Below are positions 1 to 7,119 of a DNA stretch of 14,699 bases, piece by piece. The notes beneath the pieces are model-generated. The model saw nothing but the letters and a program-made list of their open reading frames with translations. It ran no database searches and was not told the DNA's origin. The stretch covers positions 1 to 14,699 of the forward strand of contig JAAUTT010000023.1 in the NCBI GenBank assembly GCA_012031335.1, given 5' to 3'. Position 1 is the first letter of the stretch; each line of letters starts with the position of its first letter. The DNA is from Bacteroidales bacterium (GTDB taxonomy: Bacteria; Bacteroidota; Bacteroidia; Bacteroidales; JAAUTT01). The position numbers and the translations under genes are program-made.

Positions 1-1
1 T

Positions 2-433
2 GTACAACCTATTATAGCCATGCGAACACCTATTATAAGGCAAATAGCCATGGCATCCCTGGATATAGGTATGTTTGAACTGATTGTGAAAAGAGGCCTT
101 TATCATAAAACTCATTTGTCGGATCAGTTAATGGCGCTTTTTTGGAAACCTATGAAAACATCCACAGGACGTAAAGGGTTTTTGCATTTTGCCAAATGTT
201 TGGATAATAAAAATTTAACTGAAATTGAAAATGATCTCAGGCAATTGACCATACCGGTTCTTATCATTCGCGGAGATGCAGATGTATATCTAAGTGATTC
301 TATTTCAGAAAAATTGCATTCCGAAATACCCAATAGTGAGTTAATCCGGATTGAAACTGCAGGTCATTTTATGCAGGAAGACGAACCCGAGAAGATATCA
401 GCCTCGATTTTGAATTTTATAAACAGAACATGA
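2..433 (+). CDS. Alpha/beta hydrolase, C-terminal part (5' end outside window)
   Basis: The frame is open from the window edge, so the N-terminal half, including the nucleophile elbow, is missing. What remains (about 143 residues) is the lid and C-terminal part of an alpha/beta hydrolase. The strand before the acid reads IPVLIIRGDADVYLS, where the Asp of the GDAD turn is the usual catalytic acid. The catalytic His is in AGHFMQEDEPEKI, followed by the closing helix ISASILNFI. The substrate cannot be told from this part. The stop codon overlaps the start codon of the downstream sensor kinase (ATGA at 430-433), so the two are probably co-translated. This recalls RsbQ-type hydrolases that act as partners of sensor proteins, but that is inference. 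The family assignment is firm; the role is not. Confidence 0.85.
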   Translation, partial: VQPIIAMRTPIIRQIAMASLDIGMFELIVKRGLYHKTHLSDQLMALFWKPMKTSTGRKGFLHFAKCLDNKNLTEIENDLRQLTIPVLIIRGDADVYLSDSISEKLHSEIPNSELIRIETAGHFMQEDEPEKISASILNFINRT

Positions 434-1835
434 CCCGGAACCTCGACACACATTTAATTGAACTTGAATCGAAAATACAGATACTCGAACGTGAAAATGA
501 AGCATTATCAGCTAAGGCTGAGGAAAATCTGCTTTTGAACCGTGCTTTTGAAGAAATAAATGTTTATGAAGATATCTGCAGTTTGCTGCTCAATACCCTG
601 GAAAGTATCTCGGTTTATTGAATATTCAATTCTCAGGGCTATTCGATTTTAAGGATAATCATTTCCATTGTATCAGTAGTTATGCCCTGTTTAGTAATGA
701 GGATAGCATAAATATTCAGTTTAGTGTTTCAGAAGTACACTTTAACAGAATTAGTGCGAAGGAAACCTGTTTTTTAAATCACTCCGACTCCGGTTTTGAG
801 TTTCATTATCCCAACATTGCTTTTAGTGCTGATACGGCTGTAATAATTGCAGTTAATTCGACTATTGTAAAAGACCGGTATTTTGTTTTTGTTAATGATA
901 AGGAGGGACATGAACTAGCCAACCGGATTCCTTTATTTGAAAAAATTATTCGTATAATTTCTGCTAAACTTGAACGGATTTATTATCAAAATGAATTAGA
1001 AAAACTTAATACTGAACTCGAACAAAAAGTAGCATCAAGAACAATTGAGCTATATGAACAAAATCAGGAATATTTATCGTTGAATGAGGAATACAAGAAG
1101 ATTAACGAAGATTTGCATTTTGCAAAAGAGAAAGCAGAAGAAAGTGACCGGCTGAAAACAACATTTTTGCAGAATCTGAGTCATGAAATACGGACACCGA
1201 TGAATGCCATTATGGGATTCTCCTCTTTGTTGGTCGATAATTACGATAACAGAGAAAAACTAGAAATGTTTTCCGATATCATAAACCAGCGATGCAATGA
1301 TTTACTTGATATAATCAATGATATTCTGGATATTTCCCGGATAGAATCAGGTGAAGTTACCGTTCATAAAGAAACCAGTGATTTAAAAACGTTATTTTCG
1401 GAGCTAAGTTTTTTCTTTAAGGAATATCAAAAACGTTTGGGCAAACAACATATCCCGTTCAATGTGCAATGTGAGGGTGATCCTTACACCACAATTATAC
1501 AAACTGACCCGGTTAAATTGAAACAAATCCTGATAAATCTGGTTGGAAATGCTTTCAAATTCACCGAAAATGGCTCGATAGAATGCGGTTGCAGGTTTGA
1601 AGATGAACACGTGATGTTTTATGTTTCCGACACTGGTGTTGGTATCCCGGCTGATAAATTCGACAAGATATTCGAAAGGTTTACCCAGGTGCAGTCGGAC
1701 AGTGAAAAAATTGTTTCGGGTACGGGATTAGGTTTGTCTATTGCCAAAGGCCTGGTAGGCCTACTGGGGGGGACCATATGGCTGGAATCGGAAATAAACA
1801 AAGGGACAACCTTTTATTTTACAATCAGAAAATAA
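430..1835 (+). CDS. GAF-domain sensor histidine kinase (one frameshift near 612)
   Basis: This is a cytoplasmic histidine kinase of about 468 residues once one missing base is restored in the GG at 612-613, where ISVY-stop becomes ISGLLNIQFSGLF. The reading then switches from the frame of 430 to the frame that ends at 1835. Order: an N-terminal coiled coil (LIELESKIQILERENEAL), a GAF-like sensory domain (about 30-175), a second coiled coil (about 180-240), and HisKA with phospho-acceptor His252 in LSHEIRTPMNAI. The HATPase domain follows, with the N box around Asn374 (NLVGNAFKFT), DTGVGI, FERF and GTGLGLSIAKGL. There is no membrane segment and no receiver or output domain. Its ATG overlaps the hydrolase stop (ATGA), which suggests that the hydrolase product or the hydrolase itself feeds the GAF domain. 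No response regulator lies next to it. The kinase call is very secure; the ligand is unknown. Confidence 0.93.
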
Positions 1836-1867
1836 ACAGGAATTAATTAAATCATAGAAGGCTATAG

Positions 1868-1920
1868 CTTTCCGGGTATCTGCAGGTGATGCACAGACCT
1901 TTAACCAGACACCTGGAAAG
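1868..1920 (+). other. Imperfect hairpin after the GAF kinase
   Basis: Two 15-base arms face each other: 1868-1882 (CTTTCCGGGTATCTG) and 1906-1920 (CAGACACCTGGAAAG). They form 13 Watson-Crick pairs, one G-U and one A-C mismatch, with a 23-base loop. The element lies 33 bases after the kinase stop and about 85 before the next gene. No T tract follows, so it is not a standard intrinsic terminator. It may protect the 3' end, act in the leader of the acetyltransferase genes, or be a mobile-element remnant. The rest of 1836-2003 shows no convincing coding frame. Confidence 0.35.
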
Positions 1921-2006
1921 TAAGTATTAAATTTACTGGCTGGAGGATTACCCCGGTTACAATTACCGCAATGTTTTTTTGAATTAAACACAAAATAAAA
2001 CTAATG

Positions 2007-2518
2007 ATGATAACCACGCAAAGACTCAATTTTAAAACCACTTACATATAGCCAATTATTAAAGTACCTGAAAGCCGATCATTCTTTGGAAGAAGAACTG
2101 AATATCAACAAAACTTCGAGAACCATTTCGCCCGAACTCCGGGAAGCTATGGAGGAGACAATACTTCCAAATGTAAAAGATACGACCAAAAACTATTTGT
2201 TTTCAACCCTTTGGACAATCATATCGAAAGCTGAGAATAAAATGGTTGGCGATATTTGTATTGTTGGTGAACCCGATGCAGCAGGCGAAATAGGAAATAG
2301 GTTATGGCACGTATGAAGAATTTCAGGGAAAAGGTTATATGACGGAAGCCGTTGGAGGTATTATAGGCTGGGCAGAAAGTATGCCAACAGTAAAATCTGT
2401 ATTTGCCGGAACAGAGAAATCGAACATCGCATCGTACAGGATTCTTTTAAAAAACAACTTTACAAAGGTCGGGGAAACAGATACATTGTTCCATTGGAGG
2501 CTTTATTTACATTCATAA
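2007..2518 (+). CDS. GNAT family N-acetyltransferase, RimJ/RimL-like (two frameshifts)
   Basis: After removing two extra bases this is a 169-residue GNAT protein. One is an extra A in the AAAA at 2034-2037, the other an extra G in the GG at 2293-2294. The corrected start reads MITTQRLNFKPLTYSQLLKY, the usual beginning of this subgroup, and the acetyl-CoA signature is FQGKGYMTEAVGGIIGWAE. The C-terminus has the conserved KSNIASYRILLKNNF and the closing strand. It should acetylate an amine of a small molecule or a protein N-terminus, substrate unknown. ATG 2004 is an equally possible start. Uncorrected, only a 76-residue middle piece (2086-2316) is open. The stop is 21 bases before the next gene, also a GNAT, so the two are probably one transcript. 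Confidence 0.85.
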
Positions 2519-2539
2519 AAACTTTTATATTTAATACTT

Positions 2540-3161
2540 ATGGAATTAATAATTAGAAAAACAGAAACCACTGAATATCATCAAACAGAAAATCTTACCA
2601 GAGAAGCATTCTGGAATTTATATAAACCGGGATGCGACGAACATCTTGCATTGCATCAGCTCAGGAGGAGTAAAAGCTATGTAGATCAGCTGGATTTAGT
2701 AGCTATCCATCATGGAGAAATTATCGGGCATATTATTTCGACCCGGGCAAAGGTTACGGATAAGCAAAACAGCGAGTATGAGGTATTATGTGTTGGTCCA
2801 GTTTCAGTTACCCCGGCGCTTCAAAACAAAGGAATCGGGAACAAGCTTATAACTTATTCGATTGCAGAAGCAAAAAAGATGGGATATAAAGCAATGATTC
2901 TGTATGGAAACCCTGATTATTACAAGCGTTTCGGGTTTGTAAATGACTTTAAAATATGAGTTAACCACAAAAGATGGTCAGAACTTTGATCCTTTTATGG
3001 CTTTGGAACTTCAGGAACACGGACTGGATAACATCAAAGGCCGTTTCTGCGAAGACGAAGCTTTCATGACAATTGAAGAACAGCTGACTGAATTTGAAAA
3101 GGGTTTCCTGCGAAAGAAAAAGGCAACGCCAAAATTGAAATCCCGAATGTTAAATGATTAA
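2540..3161 (+). CDS. GNAT family N-acetyltransferase (one frameshift in AAAA at 2951-2954)
   Basis: This is a GNAT enzyme of about 206 residues once one A is removed from the run at 2951-2954. The junction then reads GFVNDFKYELTTKDGQNFDP instead of stopping at FKI. Motif A, the acetyl-CoA phosphate-binding loop, is VTPALQNKGIGNKLITYSI, followed by the GNAT helix and the strand MILYGNPDYYKRFGF. The C-terminal extension (DPFMALELQEHGLDNIKG and an acidic stretch) is typical of a Bacteroidota/Firmicutes subgroup annotated only as N-acetyltransferase. The substrate is unknown. Its start lies 21 bases after the preceding GNAT stop. The two differ in sequence and subgroup, so they do not look like a recent tandem duplication. 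Confidence 0.87.
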
Positions 3162-3202
3162 AATTCAATATTATAATTATTGTGGATGGGTGGGTTTATG
3201 TA

Positions 3203-3233
3203 ACCTAAAAAATTAGGTAAATATTAAATTTTT
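3203..3233 (+). terminator. Weak hairpin plus T-run after the second GNAT gene
   Basis: ACCTAA (3203-3208) and TTAGGT (3213-3218) form a six-pair stem with an AAAA loop. Ten bases further on there is a run of five T (3229-3233). It lies 41 bases after the GNAT stop. The stem is short and AT-rich and the T run is displaced, so this is only a possible terminator. Confidence 0.25.
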
Positions 3234-3289
3234 CATAGAACGGTTCCTGATGATTTTTGAGAATTGTTCAAAGCTTGACTATAAGTTTT

Positions 3290-3929
3290 ATGAAGAGAAG
3301 TTTAAAATATTTAATAAAATCGTTTGCAATAGTATTAGGAACTGCATTTTTATGTAATTTTTTATGGATTTATGAAATTGTAATCATTAAAGGTTGGTTT
3401 GGTTTAAATTGGCTTAAGGGACCCATGTATTCAGTTTTAATAATTATTCCTCTGATAGTTTTTACTTACATACTTAATTTTAGTTTGGTTCATAAAATAG
3501 AAAATAAGAGTATAGTAAAAAGTTATTTTTATTGTTGTTTGTCATTTCGTTTATTTCATATTCGCTTGCCAAAGAATTTATTTTGCTATTTGCTCCAGAT
3601 TATTTTGGTTGGACAATTCTATGTTTATGCCTGTAATAATGTTAATTACCTTTATTTCATTAATCTTTAGCTTGTTTAGTTTTGGTTTTTATTTTGCTAC
3701 TAGTAAATATTTACAAAAATTGAAAATCTGGACAGTATTCTTATTTCCTTTAATCATTGTAATGAGTTGTATTTTCGGAACGCTAACCATTAAAATTCAT
3801 TCAGGATTTGGAAGTAGTACCGATTTTATTGATGCTGTAAAAATGGGGTATCCGATATTCTGGCTGGAAATTTTTCTTGGTACTTATGCCTTTCTTATTA
3901 GTAAGACAGGGCTAGTAAGTCGTAATTAA
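3290..3929 (+). CDS. Small multi-pass membrane protein of unknown function (probably two frameshifts)
   Basis: Read through two shifts, this gives about 213 residues with roughly five hydrophobic spans, starting at MKRSLKYLIKSFAIVLGTAF. The frame of 3290 appears to lose a base around 3527-3533. There SYFYCCLSF becomes SYFYLLFVISFISYSLAKEF, a much more membrane-like sequence. It appears to lose another around 3620-3625, joining FGWTIL to MFMPVIMLITF. The last part contains a further span and ends in FLISKTGLVSRN. Uncorrected, it looks like two overlapping open frames (3290-3670 and 3609-3929). I recognise no family and see no catalytic motif. The exact shift points are uncertain because the local sequence is rich in T runs. 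Confidence 0.55.
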
Positions 3930-4063
3930 ATAGATTTGACTAATATCTAAACCTCCTAAAATTGTTAAAAGGTTCTTGTTTTCAAACCCTTAATTAACAG
4001 GCAAAATTAAAAATGTTTTAAAAATGAATAACACCATTAATAGTAAAGCATTTTAAAACGCTA

Positions 4064-4071
4064 TATTTTTG
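4064..4071 (+). promoter_or_regulatory. Bacteroidota-type -7 element (TATTTTTG)
   Basis: TATTTTTG matches the TAnnTTTG consensus of the main Bacteroidota sigma factor exactly. It lies 33 bases before the ATG at 4105. I see no clear TTG at the -33 position, so this is moderate evidence. If real, it rules out the in-frame TTG at 4069 as a start and supports 4105. Confidence 0.4.
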
Positions 4072-4104
4072 ATTCGAGAAGTCGTTAAAAATACAACCCG
4101 AATT

Positions 4105-4737
4105 ATGACTGCCCATATTAAACTTCCTCCGCCTCAGAAGGATTTGAAATTTCCCTTGATGCAAGCGCTTGAAAAACGGCGTACACGGAGAAAATGGAAG
4201 GAAAAGGAACTTTCGCTGCAGGAAATATCCAACCTGTTATGGGCTGCCTGTGGCGTTACTGCCCCTGCAACACCAAAGAGTAAAAGTAAGCGCACAGCGC
4301 CGTCGGCCCGCAACTCCCAAACCATAAAAGTATACCTTACTTTGCCAAACGCACTTTTTCTTTACGATGAAATGAACCATGCATTAATCCCATTACTGGC
4401 AGAGGATATCAGAATGTATATCGGCAACCAGAAAATGATGAAATCGGCTCCTGCCGGACTGGTATATGTTGCGGATTTCTCCAAACTAAAAAGTTATACC
4501 GGTGTGGACGACAATCGCAAATGGTTTGTAGCCGGAACTGAGACTGGCTTTATAAGTCAGAATGTATATCTGTATTGTGCATCGGCTAACCTGAGCACAG
4601 CCATTATTGGACTTGTAAACCGTGACCAGCTTCACAAGATTATGAAATTACAGGATTATCAAAAAATTATGTATACCCAGGCTGTCGGCATAGCACAAAA
4701 TCTATACCTTAAAGAAGAATCTGAAAATACTGATTGA
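4105..4737 (+). CDS. SagB/ThcOx-like nitroreductase family protein
   Basis: This is a 210-residue member of the FMN-dependent nitroreductase superfamily, in the subgroup with the signatures PLMQALEKRRTRRKW, LLWAACGV and TAPSARNSQ. The Arg-rich stretch (about residues 25-29) and TAPSARNSQ (about 64-72) belong to the FMN-binding face. The C-terminal half has the conserved GTETGFISQNVYLYCASANL helix and AVGIAQNLYLK. The reaction is probably NAD(P)H-dependent reduction or oxidation of an unknown small molecule. Many relatives carry an export signal; here none is seen, so a cytoplasmic location is likely. I chose ATG 4105 (MTAHIKLPPPQKD) because the frame's first possible start, TTG 4069, falls inside a promoter-like element. 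A small basic insertion (PKSKSKR) precedes the TAPSARN motif. Confidence 0.85.
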   Translation: MTAHIKLPPPQKDLKFPLMQALEKRRTRRKWKEKELSLQEISNLLWAACGVTAPATPKSKSKRTAPSARNSQTIKVYLTLPNALFLYDEMNHALIPLLAEDIRMYIGNQKMMKSAPAGLVYVADFSKLKSYTGVDDNRKWFVAGTETGFISQNVYLYCASANLSTAIIGLVNRDQLHKIMKLQDYQKIMYTQAVGIAQNLYLKEESENTD

Positions 4738-4807
4738 AATTGCTTATTCATTAATGATTTAATATTTTTACTTGCCTTTTTTGAATGTAAGGTGCTTTTG
4801 ACCGCTA

Positions 4808-5630
4808 ATGGAACAAGCCATAAAAAAAATATCCTGTTCAACATCCCATCCTGAAGAAATACATCCGATTCTTCTGGGAACTTCGTGTTGAGCATATGCA
4901 ACTGAATCATACATTCATTCCTCAACGAAATATCAACCTGAGGTTTAATTTAAGTGGAACACCCCAATACGAAAGTCTCGATGGAGAGGAACGTTTACTC
5001 GAAAACGTATTCTTTTCAGGATTACACGATCAGTTCAGGCATTCCTCCCTGCGGTTAAACGGGAAGGTAGATGTGCTTGGAATTTGTTTTTTACCTGAAG
5101 GTTTTTTCCCTTTTTTAAAGATTCCTGTTTCCGAATTTAAGAATCAAATGCTGGGAGCCGGAGAAGTTGGGTTTAATCCGGCTAAATTAATGAACGAGCA
5201 GTTAATGGAAGCGACCGGTATCGAAATGCGGCTAAGTATTCTCGAAAAGGAGTTATTGTCCATTCTTGATGAGGATAATAACACGCCTGAAAGTTTCAGA
5301 AAACTTTTTAATACCCTTAAGCAAAGCTGCAACACAATGAATATAAAAGAGTTTTGTCAACAGAATACTGTCAGCATGCGGTCCCTGGAACGTATGTATA
5401 ACAAATATGTGGGTGTTTCGGCCAATACTTACAATGCGCTCAACCGGTTTCACAACAGTTTAAATCAGCTTCTTTATAACGATTACTCGAAATTATCCGA
5501 TATAGCTTATGGCAATGATTATTTTGATCAGATGCATTTCATCCGTGATTTCAAGCGTTTTGCAGGCAATACGCCCAAAAACTTTGTGCATCGGAATAAT
5601 TCCATATTACAAATAGGTAAATTCAGTTAG
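4808..5630 (+). CDS. AraC family transcriptional regulator (one frameshift in the A run at 4822-4829)
   Basis: This is a DNA-binding regulator of about 273 residues. The downstream frame has an internal ATG at 4896, but its coding similarity clearly begins earlier. Removing one A from the eight at 4822-4829 joins ATG 4808 to it, giving MEQAIKKYPVQHPILKKYIR and then FFWELRVEH, the normal N-terminus of this family. The N-terminal ligand or dimer domain (about 1-170) contains IPQRNINLRFNLSG and LGICFLPEGFFPF. The C-terminal double helix-turn-helix (about 175-265) has FCQQNTVSMRSLERMYNKYV and the second-helix signature DIAYGNDYFDQMHFIRDFKR, ending FAGNTPKNFV. It lies 70 bases before the ATG of a small gene in the same direction, which it may control. 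The inducer is unknown. Confidence 0.9.
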
Positions 5631-5668
5631 TTGTCGTTTTTATACTATTTCTCCGGGGTTTTCCCCAC

Positions 5669-5676
5669 TAATTTTG
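5669..5676 (+). promoter_or_regulatory. Bacteroidota-type -7 element (TAATTTTG) before the small gene
   Basis: TAATTTTG matches TAnnTTTG exactly and lies 26 bases before ATG 5703. No clear TTG is present at -33. Immediately upstream is GGGGTTTTCCCC (5655-5666), a small four-pair hairpin or symmetric site that would sit between the -7 and -33 regions, where a regulator could bind. This points to a promoter separate from that of the AraC gene. Confidence 0.4.
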
Positions 5677-5702
5677 TCTTCATAATTTTAAACATATCAA
5701 TT

Positions 5703-6020
5703 ATGAAAGACACATTAATTACAGAATTTGTAAATTTTACCGCTTTAGAAACCACTTCCGATGAACAGCTTCTTTCAAAAGCTGATATCTTTATCAATCA
5801 ATTTATGAAAAAACAGGATGGTTTTGTTGATGCCGAACTGGTGAAAAACACCGAAGGTATGGCAAGATGTTTTATTCTCCGCTACCAAAGTTTTGACAAG
5901 GTAAAAGCCATTATTGAAAAATTGCGCAGCAGTGAAGAGTTTGATGCTTTTAAGTCTGTTATTGTTCCGGGAAGCATTGGTGTTACTTTCCAACAGCAGT
6001 TAAACAGCTGGCCGGTTTAA
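5703..6020 (+). CDS. Small ferredoxin-like-fold protein (ABM/dabb-like), function unknown
   Basis: The product has 105 residues. The pattern (MKDTLITEFVNF strand, long first helix, QDGFVDAELVKN turn, RCFILRYQSFDKVKAII helix, PGSIGVTFQQQL strand) suggests one beta-alpha-beta-beta-alpha-beta unit. That is as in antibiotic-biosynthesis-monooxygenase-like or stress-responsive dabb proteins, which act as dimers. No catalytic residue can be assigned. ATG 5703 was chosen over the open frame from 5631 because the upstream part is not protein-like and holds the promoter element. It follows the AraC regulator and may be its target. Confidence 0.7.
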   Translation: MKDTLITEFVNFTALETTSDEQLLSKADIFINQFMKKQDGFVDAELVKNTEGMARCFILRYQSFDKVKAIIEKLRSSEEFDAFKSVIVPGSIGVTFQQQLNSWPV

Positions 6021-6054
6021 ATTTCTTATGAATGAGGTAAATGGAAGATTAGGT

Positions 6055-6140
6055 CAAGTATCGGGTGATGGTAGCAATGTAAATTCTTAAGCTTTCTGAA
6101 AAACTTTTTGGCTGCCTACCTGATACTTGTCATATTTTTT
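6055..6140 (+). terminator. Long hairpin followed by six T after the small gene
   Basis: Arms 6055-6075 (CAAGTATCGGGTGATGGTAGC) and 6111-6129 (GCTGCCTACCTGATACTTG) pair over eight perfect outer pairs, four more including a G-U, and six inner pairs after a small bulge. The loop is about 35 bases. T6 begins six bases after the stem (6135-6140), as expected for an intrinsic terminator, though the loop is long. It lies 34 bases after the small gene's stop and about 90 before the DapB-like start. A cis-acting RNA for the downstream gene is the alternative. Confidence 0.4.
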
Positions 6141-6157
6141 AGTTTAACCGGAATTTG

Positions 6158-6189
6158 TTGAAAGGATTATCTGAAGAAGGTTACCTTTC
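6158..6189 (+). promoter_or_regulatory. Candidate promoter for the DapB-like gene
   Basis: A TTG at 6158-6160 is followed after 21 bases by TACCTTTC (6182-6189), which matches TAnnTTTG except at the last base. Transcription would start about 30 bases before ATG 6228. It lies just after the hairpin and T run, so the gene has its own start after a terminator. Confidence 0.35.
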
Positions 6190-6227
6190 ATTTTAGCAAT
6201 GAGTTGTAAAAATGATAAATTAATAAG

Positions 6228-6887
6228 ATGAAAATTTTTGTTGCAGGTTCAGGTAAACTGGCAAATGCCATATTAATCTCCGGATTAACCATTCCTTTTT
6301 GTGAGATATTAAAATGGGAACCACAACACCAGAGTATACATGAAAGAGCTATATTGGTCCATGCCGGTTCGGGAAGGCAGTTAAACGAATGCATGGCATT
6401 CTGTTCCGGATCAAAATCCGTATTTATCGAACTGGCAACAGGTTTGAATACAGAGAAAATGGAGGTCGATTTCCCACTTATTATTTGTCCAAATACCTCA
6501 CTTTTAGTTTTAAAAACCCTTCACATGGTTCAAAAAAGTAGTATGCATTTTAAAAATTACGAAATTTCCATAACCGAGTCACATCAGGCAACAAAAAAAA
6601 CTGAACCAGGAACAGCTTATGCTTTTGCAGCAGCATTAGATTTTCCTTCAATTAGAATTGAATCCATACGAGATCCTGAAATTCAACTGAATAAAATAGG
6701 AATACCTCGTGAGTTTCTGGAAAAACATGCCTATCACAAAATTGTAATGAAAGATGGAAATGATGAAATAGTTGTTGAGACAAAAGTTTTGGGGCATCAG
6801 GCATATGCGCAAGGCATTAAATCAATTGTTGAGATGATTTTTAAAAACACAAACTTGAAAATAAAAAATATTCGGTTTTTGATTTAA
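6228..6887 (+). CDS. DapB-like oxidoreductase (dihydrodipicolinate reductase fold)
   Basis: This is a 219-residue protein with the plan of 4-hydroxy-tetrahydrodipicolinate reductase but shorter than the usual 240-270. The N-terminus has a dinucleotide-binding turn, KIFVAGSGKLANAI. The central signature is TESHQATKKTEPGTA (about 116-130), compared with the canonical E-x-H-H-x-x-K-x-D-x-P-S-G-T-A. The first His (119), the Lys region (123/124) and GTA are kept, while the second His is Gln120. The C-terminal pattern VLGHQAYAQGI also matches the DapB end. It probably binds NAD(P)H and reduces an imine or enamine-like substrate. The changed active-site loop and the absence of other lysine genes argue against a standard lysine-pathway role. 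No frameshift is visible. Confidence 0.75.
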   Translation: MKIFVAGSGKLANAILISGLTIPFCEILKWEPQHQSIHERAILVHAGSGRQLNECMAFCSGSKSVFIELATGLNTEKMEVDFPLIICPNTSLLVLKTLHMVQKSSMHFKNYEISITESHQATKKTEPGTAYAFAAALDFPSIRIESIRDPEIQLNKIGIPREFLEKHAYHKIVMKDGNDEIVVETKVLGHQAYAQGIKSIVEMIFKNTNLKIKNIRFLI

Positions 6888-6890
6888 TCT

Positions 6891-7040
6891 CTAATAATAT
6901 GCTGTAGTCTTGAAGAAACCTATAATGGGAAAACCCGGTTGATTAGCCATATAAGCCTTGCTTCCTCCATTTGCATTGTTGTGAAAAAGGGGTGTGTTGG
7001 CAATATTGCCAGTAAGGTACTCCAGTCGTTTTTCAGCCAT
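6891..7040 (-). CDS. Possible small protein, 49 residues, unrecognised
   Basis: An open frame on the minus strand reads MAEKRLEYLTGNIANTPLFH and ends in GFPIIGFFKTTAYY. It can be extended upstream by about ten hydrophobic codons without a start. It lies 79 bases after the LytTR regulator in the same direction and ends three bases from the convergent DapB-like stop. I recognise no family. It could be a real small gene, a decayed C-terminal fragment, or chance. The remaining bases of 6888-7119 hold only a short CCC/GGG hairpin at 7075-7089. Confidence 0.18.
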   Translation of the reverse strand: MAEKRLEYLTGNIANTPLFHNNANGGSKAYMANQPGFPIIGFFKTTAYY

Positions 7041-7119
7041 GGAAAAAAGCAGGCTAATGAAAGCGGATAATTAAATACCCTTCGGGAATATATTGCTCAA
7101 CAGAAAATGCAAGTGTAAG

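Noticed and set aside
1761..1991. Minus-strand frame over the kinase end and the following gap (FNTYFPGVWLKVCASPADTR)
   Set aside because: It overlaps the kinase's last motif and shows no known domain; the gap sequence is better explained by a hairpin.
2004..3161. Reading the two acetyltransferases as pseudogenes or as four small genes
   Set aside because: Single-base corrections in short runs restore complete GNAT proteins with lengths divisible by three and intact motifs.
3283..3290. TAAGTTTT as promoter for the membrane-protein gene
   Set aside because: It runs into the start codon at 3290, leaving no room for a leader, and differs from the consensus.
4069..4104. TTG start giving a longer nitroreductase
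   Set aside because: It overlaps a consensus -7 element and adds residues not typical of the family.
4793..4800. TGCTTTTG as promoter for the AraC gene
   Set aside because: It would start transcription almost at the ATG (4808), and the TA of the consensus is not kept.
6998..7011. Perfect 14-base palindrome TGGCAATATTGCCA
   Set aside because: A 14-base palindrome is expected about once in a window of this size (4^7 is about 16,000), and it lies at no promoter.
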